Source: JAGTRP01 sp035255045
GTDB lineage: Bacteria > Pseudomonadota > Gammaproteobacteria > Burkholderiales > Rhodocyclaceae
NCBI GenBank assembly: GCA_035255045.1
Contig: DATFAA010000054.1
Span: forward strand, 123,810 to 187,809
DNA length: 64,000 nucleotides
Direction of reading: 5' to 3'
The notes under the pieces are model-generated. The model made no database searches, was not told where the DNA came from, and worked only from the letters and a program-made list of their open reading frames with translations. Of the stretch, positions 8,987 through 16,992 are shown piece by piece. The first letter of the stretch is position 1; the number at the start of each line of letters is the position of its first letter. A program made the translations under genes and the position numbers.

Positions 8987-9028
8987 ATATAACAAACGGA
9001 ATATCCCAAGCGTCTTGATATTGGTCAA
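8987..9028 (-). promoter_or_regulatory. Predicted FNR/ANR-type activated promoter for the ccp operon, possibly shared with nap
   Basis: TTGATATTGGTCAA at 9015-9028 matches the FNR/ANR consensus TTGAT-N4-ATCAA at 9 of 10 positions. On the minus strand a -10-like TTATAT lies at 8987-8992, which puts the start of transcription near 8980 and the box centre at -41.5, the class II activation spacing. The box is also about 112 bp upstream of the napD start on the other strand, where no equally well spaced -10 is obvious. Assignment to FNR rather than a DNR/NNR-type NO regulator is not possible from the site alone. Confidence 0.65.
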
Positions 9029-9140
9029 GTAGATAACCGGGTTGGGAGCAGGGCTTAGTCAAATTGATCTGCGCTAAATACATTGCAGATAGTAGGGGAA
9101 TAGACTGCCATGACAACGGGAAAGGACTGACTGGCGGCAT

Positions 9141-9413
9141 ATGGATACGACAGCTTGCGGCACAGTGAATATTTCCAGCCTGATCGTCGGGGCCACCCCC
9201 GACCAGGCGGCGGCAGTGCGGGCGGGGATGGAAGGCCTGTCCGGAGTGGAAGTCCATGCGATGGCGGAGGATGGCCGCATGATCGTGACCATCGAGGCCG
9301 CGGGCGACAGCGCCACCATGGAAACCTTTGAGGCGATCCGCCGGCTGCCGGGGGTGTTGTCGGCGGCCATGGTGTATCACCAATTCGAATCTGATCCAGA
9401 CGGGGAGGCCTGA
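9141..9413 (+). CDS. napD: NapD, chaperone for periplasmic nitrate reductase
   Basis: Small (90-residue) cytoplasmic protein that binds the Tat signal of NapA and holds it back until cofactor insertion is complete. The sequence NISSLIVGATPDQAAAV near residue 9, the central EVHA block and the GRMIVTIEA strand match the NapD ferredoxin-like fold. It is the first gene of the nap cluster and ends 1 base before the napA ATG. In many nap clusters napD precedes napA directly, as here. Confidence 0.93.
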   Translation: MDTTACGTVNISSLIVGATPDQAAAVRAGMEGLSGVEVHAMAEDGRMIVTIEAAGDSATMETFEAIRRLPGVLSAAMVYHQFESDPDGEA

Positions 9414-9414
9414 A

Positions 9415-11967
9415 ATGAGCGAGTTGAAGTTGACGCGTCGTGATTTCATCAAGAGCAACGCCGTGGCCGCGGCGGCCAGCGTTGCCGGCATCGCGGCGCC
9501 GGGCGTGGCGCTGGCCCAGCAGAAGGGCAAGGACGACGGCGTCCGCTGGGACAAGGGCGTATGCCGCTACTGCGGCACCGGCTGCGGCGTCCTGGTGGGC
9601 GTCAAGGACGGCCGCGTGGTGGCCACCCAGGGCGATCCGGACGCGCCGGTCAACCGCGGACTCAACTGCATCAAGGGCTACTTCCTGTCCAAGATCATGT
9701 ATGGCAAGGACCGCCTCACCCAGCCCCTGCTGCGCATGAAGAACGGCAAGTACGACAAGAGCGGCGAGTTCCAGCCCATCTCCTGGCAGCAGGCCTTCGA
9801 CATCATGGAGGAGAAGTGCAAGGCGGCCCTCAAGGAGGGCGGACCGCGCAACATCGCCATGTACGGTTCCGGCCAGTGGACCATCTGGGAAGGCTACGCC
9901 GCCGCCAAGCTCATGAAGGCCGGCTTCCGCTCCAACAACCTGGACCCTAACGCCCGCCACTGCATGGCCTCGGCCGTCGCCGGCTTCATGCGCACCTTCG
10001 GCATCGACGAGCCCATGGGCTGCTACGACGACGCCGAGCAGGCCGACACCTTCGTGCTGTGGGGTTCCAACATGGCCGAGATGCACCCCATCCTGTGGTC
10101 CCGCATCACCGACCGGCGCCTCACCGCCAAGCACGTGAAGATCCACGTCCTGTCCACCTTCACCCACCGCTCCTGCGAGCTGGCCGACAACCAGCTCATC
10201 TTCAAGCCCCAGTCCGACCTGGCCATCCTCAACTACATTGCCAACTACATCATCCAGAACAATGCGGTGAACCAGGATTTCGTGGCCAAGCACGTCAAGT
10301 TCAAGAAAGGCGTCACCGATATCGGCTACGGCCTGCGGCCCGACCATCCCCTGGAAAAGGTCGCCATGAACAACGGCTACCCGGGACCGGACGGCAAGCC
10401 CAAGGGCGATCCCGGCAAGGCGGCGGATATCGGCTTCGACGAGTTCAAGGCCTTCGTCTCCGAATACACCCTGGACAAGGCCCACGAGATTTCCGGCGTG
10501 CCCAAGGAGAACCTGGAGGCCCTGGCCAAGGCCTACGCCGATCCCAAGACCAAGGTGGTGTCCTACTGGACCATGGGCTTCAACCAGCATAGCCGCGGCA
10601 CCTGGGTGAACAACATGGTCTATAACGTCCACCTCCTGGTGGGCAAGATTTCCGAGCCCGGCAACGGCCCCTTCTCCCTCACCGGCCAGCCCTCCGCCTG
10701 CGGCACGGCCCGGGAAGTGGGCACCTTCGCCCACCGTCTGCCGGCCGACATGGTGGTCATGAACCCGAAGCACCGGGAAATTTCGGAAAAGCTCTGGAAG
10801 CTGCCCGCCGGCACCCTGCCCGACTGGGTCGGCCTGCATGCAGTAGCGCAGTCCCGGGCCCTCAAGGACGGCAAGATCGGCTTCTTCTGGTCCACCACCA
10901 CCAACAACATGCAGGCCGGTCCCAACCTCAACCAGGAGGTCTATCCGGGCTGGCGCAATCCCAAGGCCTTCGTGGTCCATTCCGACGTCTACCCGACGGT
11001 CTCCGCCATGTCCGCCGACCTCATCCTGCCCTCCGCCATGTGGATGGAAAAGGAAGGGGCCTACGGCAACGCCGAGCGTCGCAGCCAGTTCTGGCGCCAG
11101 CAGGTTAAGGCGCCGGGCGAGGCCAGGTCCGACGTCTGGCAGTACGTGGAATTCTCCAAGCGCTTCCGGATGGAGGAGGTCTGGCCCGCCGAGCTCCTGG
11201 ACAAGATGCCGGAATACAAGGGCAAGACCCTGTACGACGTGCTCTACGCCAACGGCGTGGTGAACAAGTACGGCCTCGACGACATGAAGAAGGTCAATGA
11301 GCACGGCATCAAGGACTATGTGAACGACGAGGGCAAGGCCTTCGGCTTCTATCTCCAGAAGGGCCTGTTCGAGGAGTACGCCCAGTTCGGGCGCGGCCAC
11401 GGCCACGACCTGGCGCTGTTCGACGTCTATCACAAGGCCCGGGGCCTACGCTGGCCGGTGGTGGATGGCAAGGAAACCCTGTGGCGCTTCCGGGAGGGCT
11501 ACGACTCCTATGTGCCCAAGGGCGAAGGGGTGCGCTTCTACGGCTTCCCGGACGGCAAGGCGGTGGTGTTCGCCCTGCCCTACCAGCCGGCGGCCGAGGC
11601 CCCCGACAACGAATACGACCTGTGGCTGTGCACCGGCCGCGTCCTCGAGCACTGGCATACCGGCTCCATGACCCGCCGGGTGCCGGAACTCTACAAGGCC
11701 ATGCCCGATGCCGTCGTCTACATGCATCCCGACGACGCCAAGAAGCGCGGCCTGGCCCGCAACGACGTGGTCAAGGTGGCCACCCGGCGGGGCGAAATCC
11801 AGCTGCGGGTGGAGACCAAGGGCCGCAACAAGCCACCGGCCGGCCTGGTGTTCATCCCCTTCTTCGACGAGCAGCGCCTGGTCAACAAGCTCACCCTGGA
11901 TGCCACCTGCCCGATCTCGAAGGAGACCGACTTCAAGAAGTGCGCCTGCAAGGTGGTGAAGGCCTAG
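9415..11967 (+). CDS. napA: NapA, periplasmic nitrate reductase catalytic subunit
   Basis: Molybdenum bis-MGD enzyme that reduces nitrate to nitrite in the periplasm; 850 residues from the ATG directly after napD. The N-terminus carries a twin-arginine signal (LTRRDFIKSNAVAAAA, cleavage after about residue 30). The [4Fe-4S] site CRYCGTGCGVLVG follows. ARHCMASAVAGFMRTFG contains the Cys that ligates Mo in NapA proteins, and DEPMGCYDD follows as in characterised NapA. The C-terminal molybdopterin-binding domain has LWLCTGRVLEHWHTGSMTRR. A longer upstream in-frame start exists at 9328 but overlaps napD and would displace the Tat signal, so 9415 is chosen. Electrons should come through NapB and NapGH, since no napC is linked. 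Confidence 0.98.
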   Translation: MSELKLTRRDFIKSNAVAAAASVAGIAAPGVALAQQKGKDDGVRWDKGVCRYCGTGCGVLVGVKDGRVVATQGDPDAPVNRGLNCIKGYFLSKIMYGKDRLTQPLLRMKNGKYDKSGEFQPISWQQAFDIMEEKCKAALKEGGPRNIAMYGSGQWTIWEGYAAAKLMKAGFRSNNLDPNARHCMASAVAGFMRTFGIDEPMGCYDDAEQADTFVLWGSNMAEMHPILWSRITDRRLTAKHVKIHVLSTFTHRSCELADNQLIFKPQSDLAILNYIANYIIQNNAVNQDFVAKHVKFKKGVTDIGYGLRPDHPLEKVAMNNGYPGPDGKPKGDPGKAADIGFDEFKAFVSEYTLDKAHEISGVPKENLEALAKAYADPKTKVVSYWTMGFNQHSRGTWVNNMVYNVHLLVGKISEPGNGPFSLTGQPSACGTAREVGTFAHRLPADMVVMNPKHREISEKLWKLPAGTLPDWVGLHAVAQSRALKDGKIGFFWSTTTNNMQAGPNLNQEVYPGWRNPKAFVVHSDVYPTVSAMSADLILPSAMWMEKEGAYGNAERRSQFWRQQVKAPGEARSDVWQYVEFSKRFRMEEVWPAELLDKMPEYKGKTLYDVLYANGVVNKYGLDDMKKVNEHGIKDYVNDEGKAFGFYLQKGLFEEYAQFGRGHGHDLALFDVYHKARGLRWPVVDGKETLWRFREGYDSYVPKGEGVRFYGFPDGKAVVFALPYQPAAEAPDNEYDLWLCTGRVLEHWHTGSMTRRVPELYKAMPDAVVYMHPDDAKKRGLARNDVVKVATRRGEIQLRVETKGRNKPPAGLVFIPFFDEQRLVNKLTLDATCPISKETDFKKCACKVVKA

Positions 11968-11989
11968 GACCGGACTAACGGGGAGATGA

Positions 11990-12030
11990 GGGGGGCGAGG
12001 GCAAATGACAAGACACGCCCTCGCCCCCTC
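11990..12030 (+). other. Intercistronic hairpin between napA and napG
   Basis: GGGGGCGAGGGC (11991-12002) pairs perfectly over 12 bp with GCCCTCGCCCCC (12017-12028) around a 14-nt loop. It sits alone in the 73-bp napA-napG gap. There is no U-tract after it, so it is unlikely to be a full terminator. It may protect the 3' end of the napDA message or lower expression of napGHB. Confidence 0.7.
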
Positions 12031-12040
12031 CTAGACCATC

Positions 12041-12916
12041 ATGGCTGCCGCCGCCTCCAACACCCGCCGCCAGTTCCTGCTCGATGCCGCCCGCCTGGCC
12101 TGCGGCGCCGGCCTGGTAGGGCTGGGCCTGGGCTTCTACGCCAAGCAGGCGAGGGCGCTGCCGCCTCTCGCCCTGCGCCCCCCCGGCGCCCTGGCCGAGG
12201 CTGACTTCCTCGGCGCCTGCGTGCGCTGCGGCCTGTGCGTGCGGGACTGCCCCTTCCACATCCTGGAACTGGCCAAGCCGGAAAGCCCGGTGGCGGTGGG
12301 CACGCCCTATTTCACCGCCCGCACCGGCCCCTGCGAGATGTGCGACGACATCCCCTGCGTCAAGGCCTGCCCCACCGGCGCCCTGGACCACGGCCTCACC
12401 GACATCAACCGGGCCCGGATGGGCCTCGCCGTCCTCATCGACCACGAGACCTGCCTCAATTTCCAGGGCCTGCGCTGCGATGTCTGCTACCGGGTGTGCC
12501 CGGCCATCGACCAGGCGATCACCCTGGAGATGGTGCCCAACACCCGTACCGGCCGCCACGCCATGTTCCTGCCCACGGTCCACTCCGACGCCTGCACCGG
12601 CTGCGGCAAGTGCGAGAAGGCCTGCGTCCTCGACGAGGCCGCCATCCGGGTGCTGCCGGTCAAGCTGGCCAAGGGCGCCCTGGGCCGGCACTACCGGCTG
12701 GGCTGGGAGGAACAGAAGAAAGCCGGCGGCTCCCTGGTGGACGAGAAAAGCATGGTGGACCTGCCCGACCGCCTGCCGGAAGGCACCCAACTGCCCGGGC
12801 ACTTCGATCCGGGCAGCGGCACCGGTCCCGCGGTGCCATCGGCGCCCCCGGGCATGCCGGGGTCCGCGGCCGGGCCGGTGCCCAGCGCGCCGCCGGGCCT
12901 GGGAGGCGGAAAATGA
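12041..12916 (+). CDS. napG: NapG, periplasmic ferredoxin-type quinol dehydrogenase subunit
   Basis: Iron-sulfur protein that with NapH carries electrons from the quinol pool to NapB/NapA. The 291 residues begin with a Tat signal (NTRRQFLLDAARLACGAG). Four Cys clusters follow: CVRCGLCVRDCP, CEMCDDIPCVKACP, a CLNFQGLRCDVCYRVCP segment and CTGCGKCEKACV, enough for four [4Fe-4S] centres. The C-terminus has a Pro/Gly-rich extension of about 35 residues (PSAPPGMPG, PSAPPGLGG) that I do not know from typical NapG. The stop overlaps the napH start (ATGA). Confidence 0.94.
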   Translation: MAAAASNTRRQFLLDAARLACGAGLVGLGLGFYAKQARALPPLALRPPGALAEADFLGACVRCGLCVRDCPFHILELAKPESPVAVGTPYFTARTGPCEMCDDIPCVKACPTGALDHGLTDINRARMGLAVLIDHETCLNFQGLRCDVCYRVCPAIDQAITLEMVPNTRTGRHAMFLPTVHSDACTGCGKCEKACVLDEAAIRVLPVKLAKGALGRHYRLGWEEQKKAGGSLVDEKSMVDLPDRLPEGTQLPGHFDPGSGTGPAVPSAPPGMPGSAAGPVPSAPPGLGGGK

Positions 12917-13809
12917 GCCGGGCCCGGACCGTCGGTGCCGAGGCGGTGGCCGCCAAGGGCTGGCTGCGGGCCCATCGCTGGCTCATCCTGCGCCGGCTTT
13001 CCCAACTCGGCATCCTGGCCCTCTTCCTGGCCGGGCCCGTGTTCGGCGTCTGGATCGTCAAGGGCAATCTCAACTACAGCCTGACCCTGGGCGTCCTACC
13101 CCTCACCGACCCCTTCGTCGCCCTCCAGTCCCTGGTCGCCGGCCATGTGCCGGAAAGCCTGGGGTTGATCGGGATGGCCATCGTCACCGCCTTCTATTTC
13201 CTGGTCGGGGGCCGGGCCTATTGCGCCTGGGTGTGCCCGGTCAATCTGGTCACCGACGCCGCCGACCGGCTGCGGGACCGCCTCGGCATCAAGGGCAGCG
13301 CCCATCTGGCCCGCGCCACCCGCTACTGGATCCTGGCGGCGGCCCTCCTGGTTTCCCTCGTTACCGGCGTCGTCGCCTGGGAACTGGTCAATCCGGTTTC
13401 CATGCTCCAGCGCGGCCTCATCTTCGGCCTCGGCACCGCCTGGATGGTGGTGCTGGCGGTTTTTCTCTTCGATCTGCTGGTGATGAGCCGGGGCTGGTGC
13501 GGCCACCTCTGTCCGGTCGGCGCCTTCTACAGCCTGCTGGGGCGCTGGAGCCCGGTGCGGGTGTCGGCGGTGCAGCGCGAGGCCTGCAACGATTGCATGG
13601 ACTGCTTCGAGGCCTGCCCTGAGCCCCATGTCATCCGGCCCGCCCTCAAGGGCGAGAAGGGCGCCGGGGTGGTCATCCTGTCTCCCGGCTGCACCAACTG
13701 CGGCCGCTGCATCGACGTCTGTTCCAAGGATGTTTTTGCTTTCGGCACCCGTTTCAAAGCCTCCCCACCGGGGCCTGCAAGGGCGGCGGGGGAGGCCCAT
13801 CGATTGTGA
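12913..13809 (+). CDS. napH: NapH, membrane ferredoxin-type quinol dehydrogenase subunit
   Basis: Inner-membrane partner of NapG, predicted to oxidise quinol and hand electrons to the periplasm. The 298 residues contain about four hydrophobic helices. They also carry the two CxxxCP motifs characteristic of NapH (CAWVCPVN near residue 106, CGHLCPVGAF near 199). A C-terminal pair of [4Fe-4S] sites follows (CNDCMDCFEACPEP and CTNCGRCIDVCSKD). The ATG at 12913 overlaps the napG stop. With no napC or napE/F here, NapGH is the only linked electron input. Confidence 0.94.
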   Translation: MSRARTVGAEAVAAKGWLRAHRWLILRRLSQLGILALFLAGPVFGVWIVKGNLNYSLTLGVLPLTDPFVALQSLVAGHVPESLGLIGMAIVTAFYFLVGGRAYCAWVCPVNLVTDAADRLRDRLGIKGSAHLARATRYWILAAALLVSLVTGVVAWELVNPVSMLQRGLIFGLGTAWMVVLAVFLFDLLVMSRGWCGHLCPVGAFYSLLGRWSPVRVSAVQREACNDCMDCFEACPEPHVIRPALKGEKGAGVVILSPGCTNCGRCIDVCSKDVFAFGTRFKASPPGPARAAGEAHRL

Positions 13810-13832
13810 CTTTTTGAGGAGGAGCGCCAACC

Positions 13833-14321
13833 ATGAAATTCCCGCTGAAGACGACATTCGCCGCCATGCTGGCCGCCGCCGCCTGGGCGTTCGCGCCCCA
13901 GGTCCTTGCCAACGATTCCGCCAAGTCCCTCCGGGGCGCCGACGTGAGCGCCGAGGACTCGGCGCCGGACATCAAGAAATACCAGGGCGGCAAGCCGGGA
14001 GGGCAGGAGAAGGTCGCCCGCACCTTCAAGGAGCAGCCGCCCCTCATTCCCCACGCCGTGGACAACTTCGACGAGATAACCCTGGAGGAGAACCAGTGCC
14101 TGTCCTGCCACGGTGAAGAGAACTACAAGAAGAAGAAGGCTCCCAAGATCGGCGACAGCCACTTCCTCGACCGGGACGGCAAGAAGCTGGACACCACCTA
14201 CGCCGGCCGCCACAACTGCGTCCAGTGCCACGTTCCCCAGGTCGATGCGCCGCCCCTGGTGGAAAACACCTTCGTCGGCAACATCGCCGACAACAAGGCG
14301 GCAACCGCCAAGAAGAAGTAG
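13833..14321 (+). CDS. napB: NapB, diheme cytochrome c subunit of periplasmic nitrate reductase
   Basis: Electron-donating subunit of NapA; 162 residues with a Sec signal peptide ending near AFAPQVLA (residue 27). Two heme sites, CLSCH and CVQCH, occur near residues 90 and 130. The His ligands are in PLIPHAVDN and DSHFLDRDG, as in other NapB proteins. The ATG is preceded by GAGGAG. A Lys/Ala-rich tail ends the protein and a strong terminator follows, so napDAGHB looks like the complete transcript. Confidence 0.95.
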   Translation: MKFPLKTTFAAMLAAAAWAFAPQVLANDSAKSLRGADVSAEDSAPDIKKYQGGKPGGQEKVARTFKEQPPLIPHAVDNFDEITLEENQCLSCHGEENYKKKKAPKIGDSHFLDRDGKKLDTTYAGRHNCVQCHVPQVDAPPLVENTFVGNIADNKAATAKKK

Positions 14322-14340
14322 GCCGGCCCCTTCCAACCGC

Positions 14341-14392
14341 AGGCCCTGCCCGGTCGGCCGCCAATGGCGGAAGCGGCCGGGCAGGGCCTTTT
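14341..14392 (+). terminator. Rho-independent terminator of the nap operon
   Basis: AGGCCCTGCCCGG (14341-14353) pairs over 13 bp with CCGGGCAGGGCCT (14377-14389). The inner GGCCGCC/GCGG-CGGCC arms extend the stem, and TTTT follows at 14389-14392. It lies 20 bp after the napB stop. Confidence 0.88.
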
Positions 14393-14434
14393 CAATGGCG
14401 CCGGCCGCGCATCCTGACCACCGAGGCATTCCCG

Positions 14435-14461
14435 CAAAGTTTCCTCAGCCATTGCGGGGAT
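14435..14461 (+). promoter_or_regulatory. Possible sigma-28 (FliA) promoter of the chemoreceptor gene
   Basis: CAAAGTTT (14435-14442) matches the FliA -35 element TAAAGTTT at 7 of 8 positions. Exactly 11 bases later GCGGGGAT stands where GCCGATAA is expected, with only about half the bases matching. Spacing and the downstream chemoreceptor gene favour the idea; the weak -10 argues for caution. Confidence 0.35.
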
Positions 14462-14561
14462 GGGATATATTTACCTCCCCGTCATATGTCGGCGCCCCGC
14501 CCGGCGGTCGGCCCGGGCTTTCCAGGAAACAGAAGCATCCCAATCCGAAAGGAGAACAGGT

Positions 14562-16052
14562 ATGTGGAAGGACTTGTCCATCGCCAAGAAGCTCGGCACC
14601 GGCTTCGCTGTCGTCATCCTGCTGGCCCTTTTCCTGGGCGGTTTCGCCTGGCTGAAGATGAATGCCCTGGGCGGCCAGTGGCAGCAATTCGAGAACGTCA
14701 CCCTCAAGAAGCGGGAGGCCGTCACCGACGGTATGTTCGCCCTCCAGGAGGGCATCCACCATTTCAAGAACTACATCCTCCGGGGCGGCGAGTACCGGCA
14801 GCGCTTCGAGGCCGACATGGCGGCCATCCAGAAGGCCACCGCCGCCTACCGCCAGGCGGGCAGCATCGGCAGCGACGAGGAGAGGCTGCTCCAGCAGGTG
14901 GATGACGGCGCCCGCAACTACCTGACGGCCATCGCCGAGGCAGTGCGGCTCAGTGCCGAGGGCAAGTCTTCCAACGAGGTCGACAAGTCCATCAAGGGCG
15001 CCGACAAGGTCCTGAGCGACGGCTTCAAGGAACTCCTGGCGGTCAATGCCCGGAGCACCCGGGCAGCCTCCGACGCCTTCACCGCCATCCTCGAGGCCAC
15101 GGCCCTGGCCATCGGCGTCATCTGCGTCGCCATCCTGGTGATCGGTCCCCTCTTCGCCTGGGGCGTCTCCCGGGCCATCGTCCTGCCCCTGCGGGAGGCC
15201 GTGGCGGCGGCGGAGAACCTGGCCGCCGGCGACCTCTCGGCCCGCACCCGCGCCTCGTCCCGGGACGAGGTCGGCCTGCTGGCGGCGGCCATGAACGCCA
15301 TGGCCGACAACCTGCACCGCACCATCGGCCATATCCAGGCCACCGCCAGCGAGCTGGCCAACTCCTCGGGGCAGATTTCTTCCACCGCCCAGCTCCTCTC
15401 CCAGTCCTCGTCCGAGCAGGCGGCCAGTATCGAGGAAACCACCGCCAGCGTCGAGCAGATGACCGCCAGCATCGTGCAGAACACCGACAGCGCCCGCACC
15501 ACCGACGACATGGCCAGCCGGGCGGCCCGGGAGGCGGTCAAGGGCGGCGAGGCGGTGAAGGGTACGGTGGCGGCCATGGAGCAGATCGCCGACAAGATCG
15601 GCATCATCGACGACATCGCCTACCAGACCAATCTCCTGGCCCTCAACGCTGCCATCGAGGCGGCCCGGGCCGGCAACCACGGCAAGGGCTTCGCCGTGGT
15701 GGCGGCCGAGGTCAGGAAGCTGGCCGAGCGCAGCCAGACGGCTGCCCGGGAGATCAGCGACCTGGCCGGCTCCTCGGTCAAGCAGGCCGGCGAGGCCGGC
15801 AAGCTCCTCGAAGGCATGGTGCCCTCCATCCAGAAGACCTCGGACCTGGTCCAGAGCATCGCCGCCGCCTCCAGCCAACAGTCCGGCGGCGCCAGCCAGA
15901 TCAACAGCGCCATGGGGCAGCTCAACCTGGCCACCCAGCAGACGGCGTCGGCCTCCGAGGAACTGGCGGCGACCGCCGAGGAGCTCACCGCCGTCGCCCA
16001 GCAGCTGCTGGAGCGTGTCGCCTTCTTTCGGCTGCAGGGCGCGACGGCCTAG
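14562..16052 (+). CDS. Methyl-accepting chemotaxis protein
   Basis: Inner-membrane chemoreceptor of 496 residues that should signal to CheA/CheW. A transmembrane helix (about residues 10-32), a helical four-helix-bundle type periplasmic domain (about 33-185) and a second helix (near 190-212) are followed by a HAMP domain (ILPLREAVAAAENLAAGDLS). The signalling domain keeps the hairpin tip IDDIAYQTNLLALNAAIEAA and GFAVVAAEVRKLAERS. The ATG at 14562 follows AAAGGAGAACAGGT. A longer start at 14460 would add an unlikely Arg-rich leader. Ligand is not predictable. Confidence 0.95.
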   Translation: MWKDLSIAKKLGTGFAVVILLALFLGGFAWLKMNALGGQWQQFENVTLKKREAVTDGMFALQEGIHHFKNYILRGGEYRQRFEADMAAIQKATAAYRQAGSIGSDEERLLQQVDDGARNYLTAIAEAVRLSAEGKSSNEVDKSIKGADKVLSDGFKELLAVNARSTRAASDAFTAILEATALAIGVICVAILVIGPLFAWGVSRAIVLPLREAVAAAENLAAGDLSARTRASSRDEVGLLAAAMNAMADNLHRTIGHIQATASELANSSGQISSTAQLLSQSSSEQAASIEETTASVEQMTASIVQNTDSARTTDDMASRAAREAVKGGEAVKGTVAAMEQIADKIGIIDDIAYQTNLLALNAAIEAARAGNHGKGFAVVAAEVRKLAERSQTAAREISDLAGSSVKQAGEAGKLLEGMVPSIQKTSDLVQSIAAASSQQSGGASQINSAMGQLNLATQQTASASEELAATAEELTAVAQQLLERVAFFRLQGATA

Positions 16053-16055
16053 CCG

Positions 16056-16076
16056 CAGCCCTTCGTGAAGGGGCTG
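16056..16076. other. Hairpin between convergent genes
   Basis: CAGCCCTT (16056-16063) and AGGGGCTG (16069-16076) form a stem with one wobble that fills the gap between the MCP stop (16052) and the end of the convergent membrane gene (16078). It could act as a bidirectional terminator, although neither side has a long U-tract. Confidence 0.5.
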
Positions 16077-16077
16077 G

Positions 16078-16425
16078 TCAGGCCGAATACATGGGCTTGT
16101 CGTCGTTGAGGTTCAGCCAGCCCTTCACGATGCGGTAGATGATCCACACGGCGTTGGCGGCGAGGACGACCCAGCCGACCAGCGCCAGCATGGTGATCAC
16201 CCCCACCGCCCCCCACAGCAGGCCGAACCAGAAGGTCCGGATCTGCCAGCGGAAGTGGCTTTCCAGGAAAGTTCCCGCCACGTCGTCCTTCTTCACGTAA
16301 TTCATCACGATGGCGACGACGGCCGAGAGGCCGACAAGGAAGGACGCGGCATAGAGGGCGTAGATCGCCGTCGTCAGCGATTTCAGGGATTTCAATTTTT
16401 CCGGTGATGCGGCTTGGTCTGCCAT
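16078..16425 (-). CDS. Small integral membrane protein (DUF4870-like)
   Basis: 115-residue inner-membrane protein with three hydrophobic helices (about residues 20-43, 57-83 and 86-105). The conserved segment SHFRWQIRTFWFGLLW sits between the first and second. This pattern is shared by small DUF4870/Tic20-like membrane proteins of unknown function common in proteobacteria. The ATG at 16425 is preceded by GAGGG and gives a short soluble N-terminus. A start at 16509 is possible but adds a poorly hydrophobic, atypical leader. No functional link to its neighbours is evident. Confidence 0.8.
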   Translation of the reverse strand: MADQAASPEKLKSLKSLTTAIYALYAASFLVGLSAVVAIVMNYVKKDDVAGTFLESHFRWQIRTFWFGLLWGAVGVITMLALVGWVVLAANAVWIIYRIVKGWLNLNDDKPMYSA

Positions 16426-16687
16426 GGCTGTGGCCCTCGTGACTGGATCGGGATATCCCGGAATCATAAGTCCGGAGGCGGAGCAACGGAACCCGCCCCA
16501 ACCCCCCAATCCCTGTCCCCTACGTGGTTCCCCTTACGCGGCGGCACGTATTCTCAATCCATCCTGCATTACTAGAATGAGGTCACGGTGTGTGAGTGCA
16601 TGAGTTGCTGTAGCGGTAAGGCAGTAAACGGCTGCTCCGGGCCGGAACTGAAGTTGGCATTTCTCGAATCATTTTGTGGGGGTTGCC

Positions 16688-16882
16688 ATGAAAACCTTGA
16701 ATGAACTGATGCTTCGCCTGGCGCGTGAGGAAGACGGTGCCGCCGCTTCCGAATATGCGATTCTGGTTGCTTTCATTGCCGTTGCGGTCGCTGCTGCGGT
16801 CCAGCTGTTCGACCTCGGTACCATCTTCGAAACTGTGGGCAGCAAGGTCCAGACTCTGATTACCGGCGCCACCGCCGGCTAG
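16688..16882 (+). CDS. flp: Flp/Fap-type pilin (major pilin candidate)
   Basis: 64-residue type IVb pilin precursor. It has a short charged leader, a prepilin peptidase site within EEDGAAASEYAILVAF (cleavage after the Gly, Glu at position +6 of the mature protein), one hydrophobic helix, and a short C-terminal tail. It opens the Tad locus. It is followed by a stable hairpin before the second pilin gene, a layout that fits a transcript in which the first cistron is the most abundant. The pilin would be processed by the TadV peptidase encoded at 17251. Confidence 0.93.
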   Translation: MKTLNELMLRLAREEDGAAASEYAILVAFIAVAVAAAVQLFDLGTIFETVGSKVQTLITGATAG

Positions 16883-16939
16883 CTGATGACGACCAGCGAC
16901 AGAGTTATCCGACCGATCGGATGACGCTTCACAGCTCCT

Positions 16940-16970
16940 GTTGCGCTGCCTCCTAGCCGGGCGGCGCAAC
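16940..16970 (+). other. Hairpin after the first Flp pilin gene
   Basis: GTTGCGCTGCC (16940-16950) pairs with GGCGGCGCAAC (16960-16970) in an 11-bp stem with one wobble and a 9-nt loop. No U-tract follows. It lies 58 bp after the flp stop and 22 bp before the second pilin, a position suited to mRNA stabilisation or partial termination. Confidence 0.7.
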
Positions 16971-16992
16971 GGGAAAGATCAATGGACTGGAC

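Noticed and set aside
16628..16650. Possible sigma-54 promoter before flp (AGGCAG...CTGCT)
   Set aside because: The distance from GG to GC is 9 or 12 bases, not 10, and the flanking consensus is poor.
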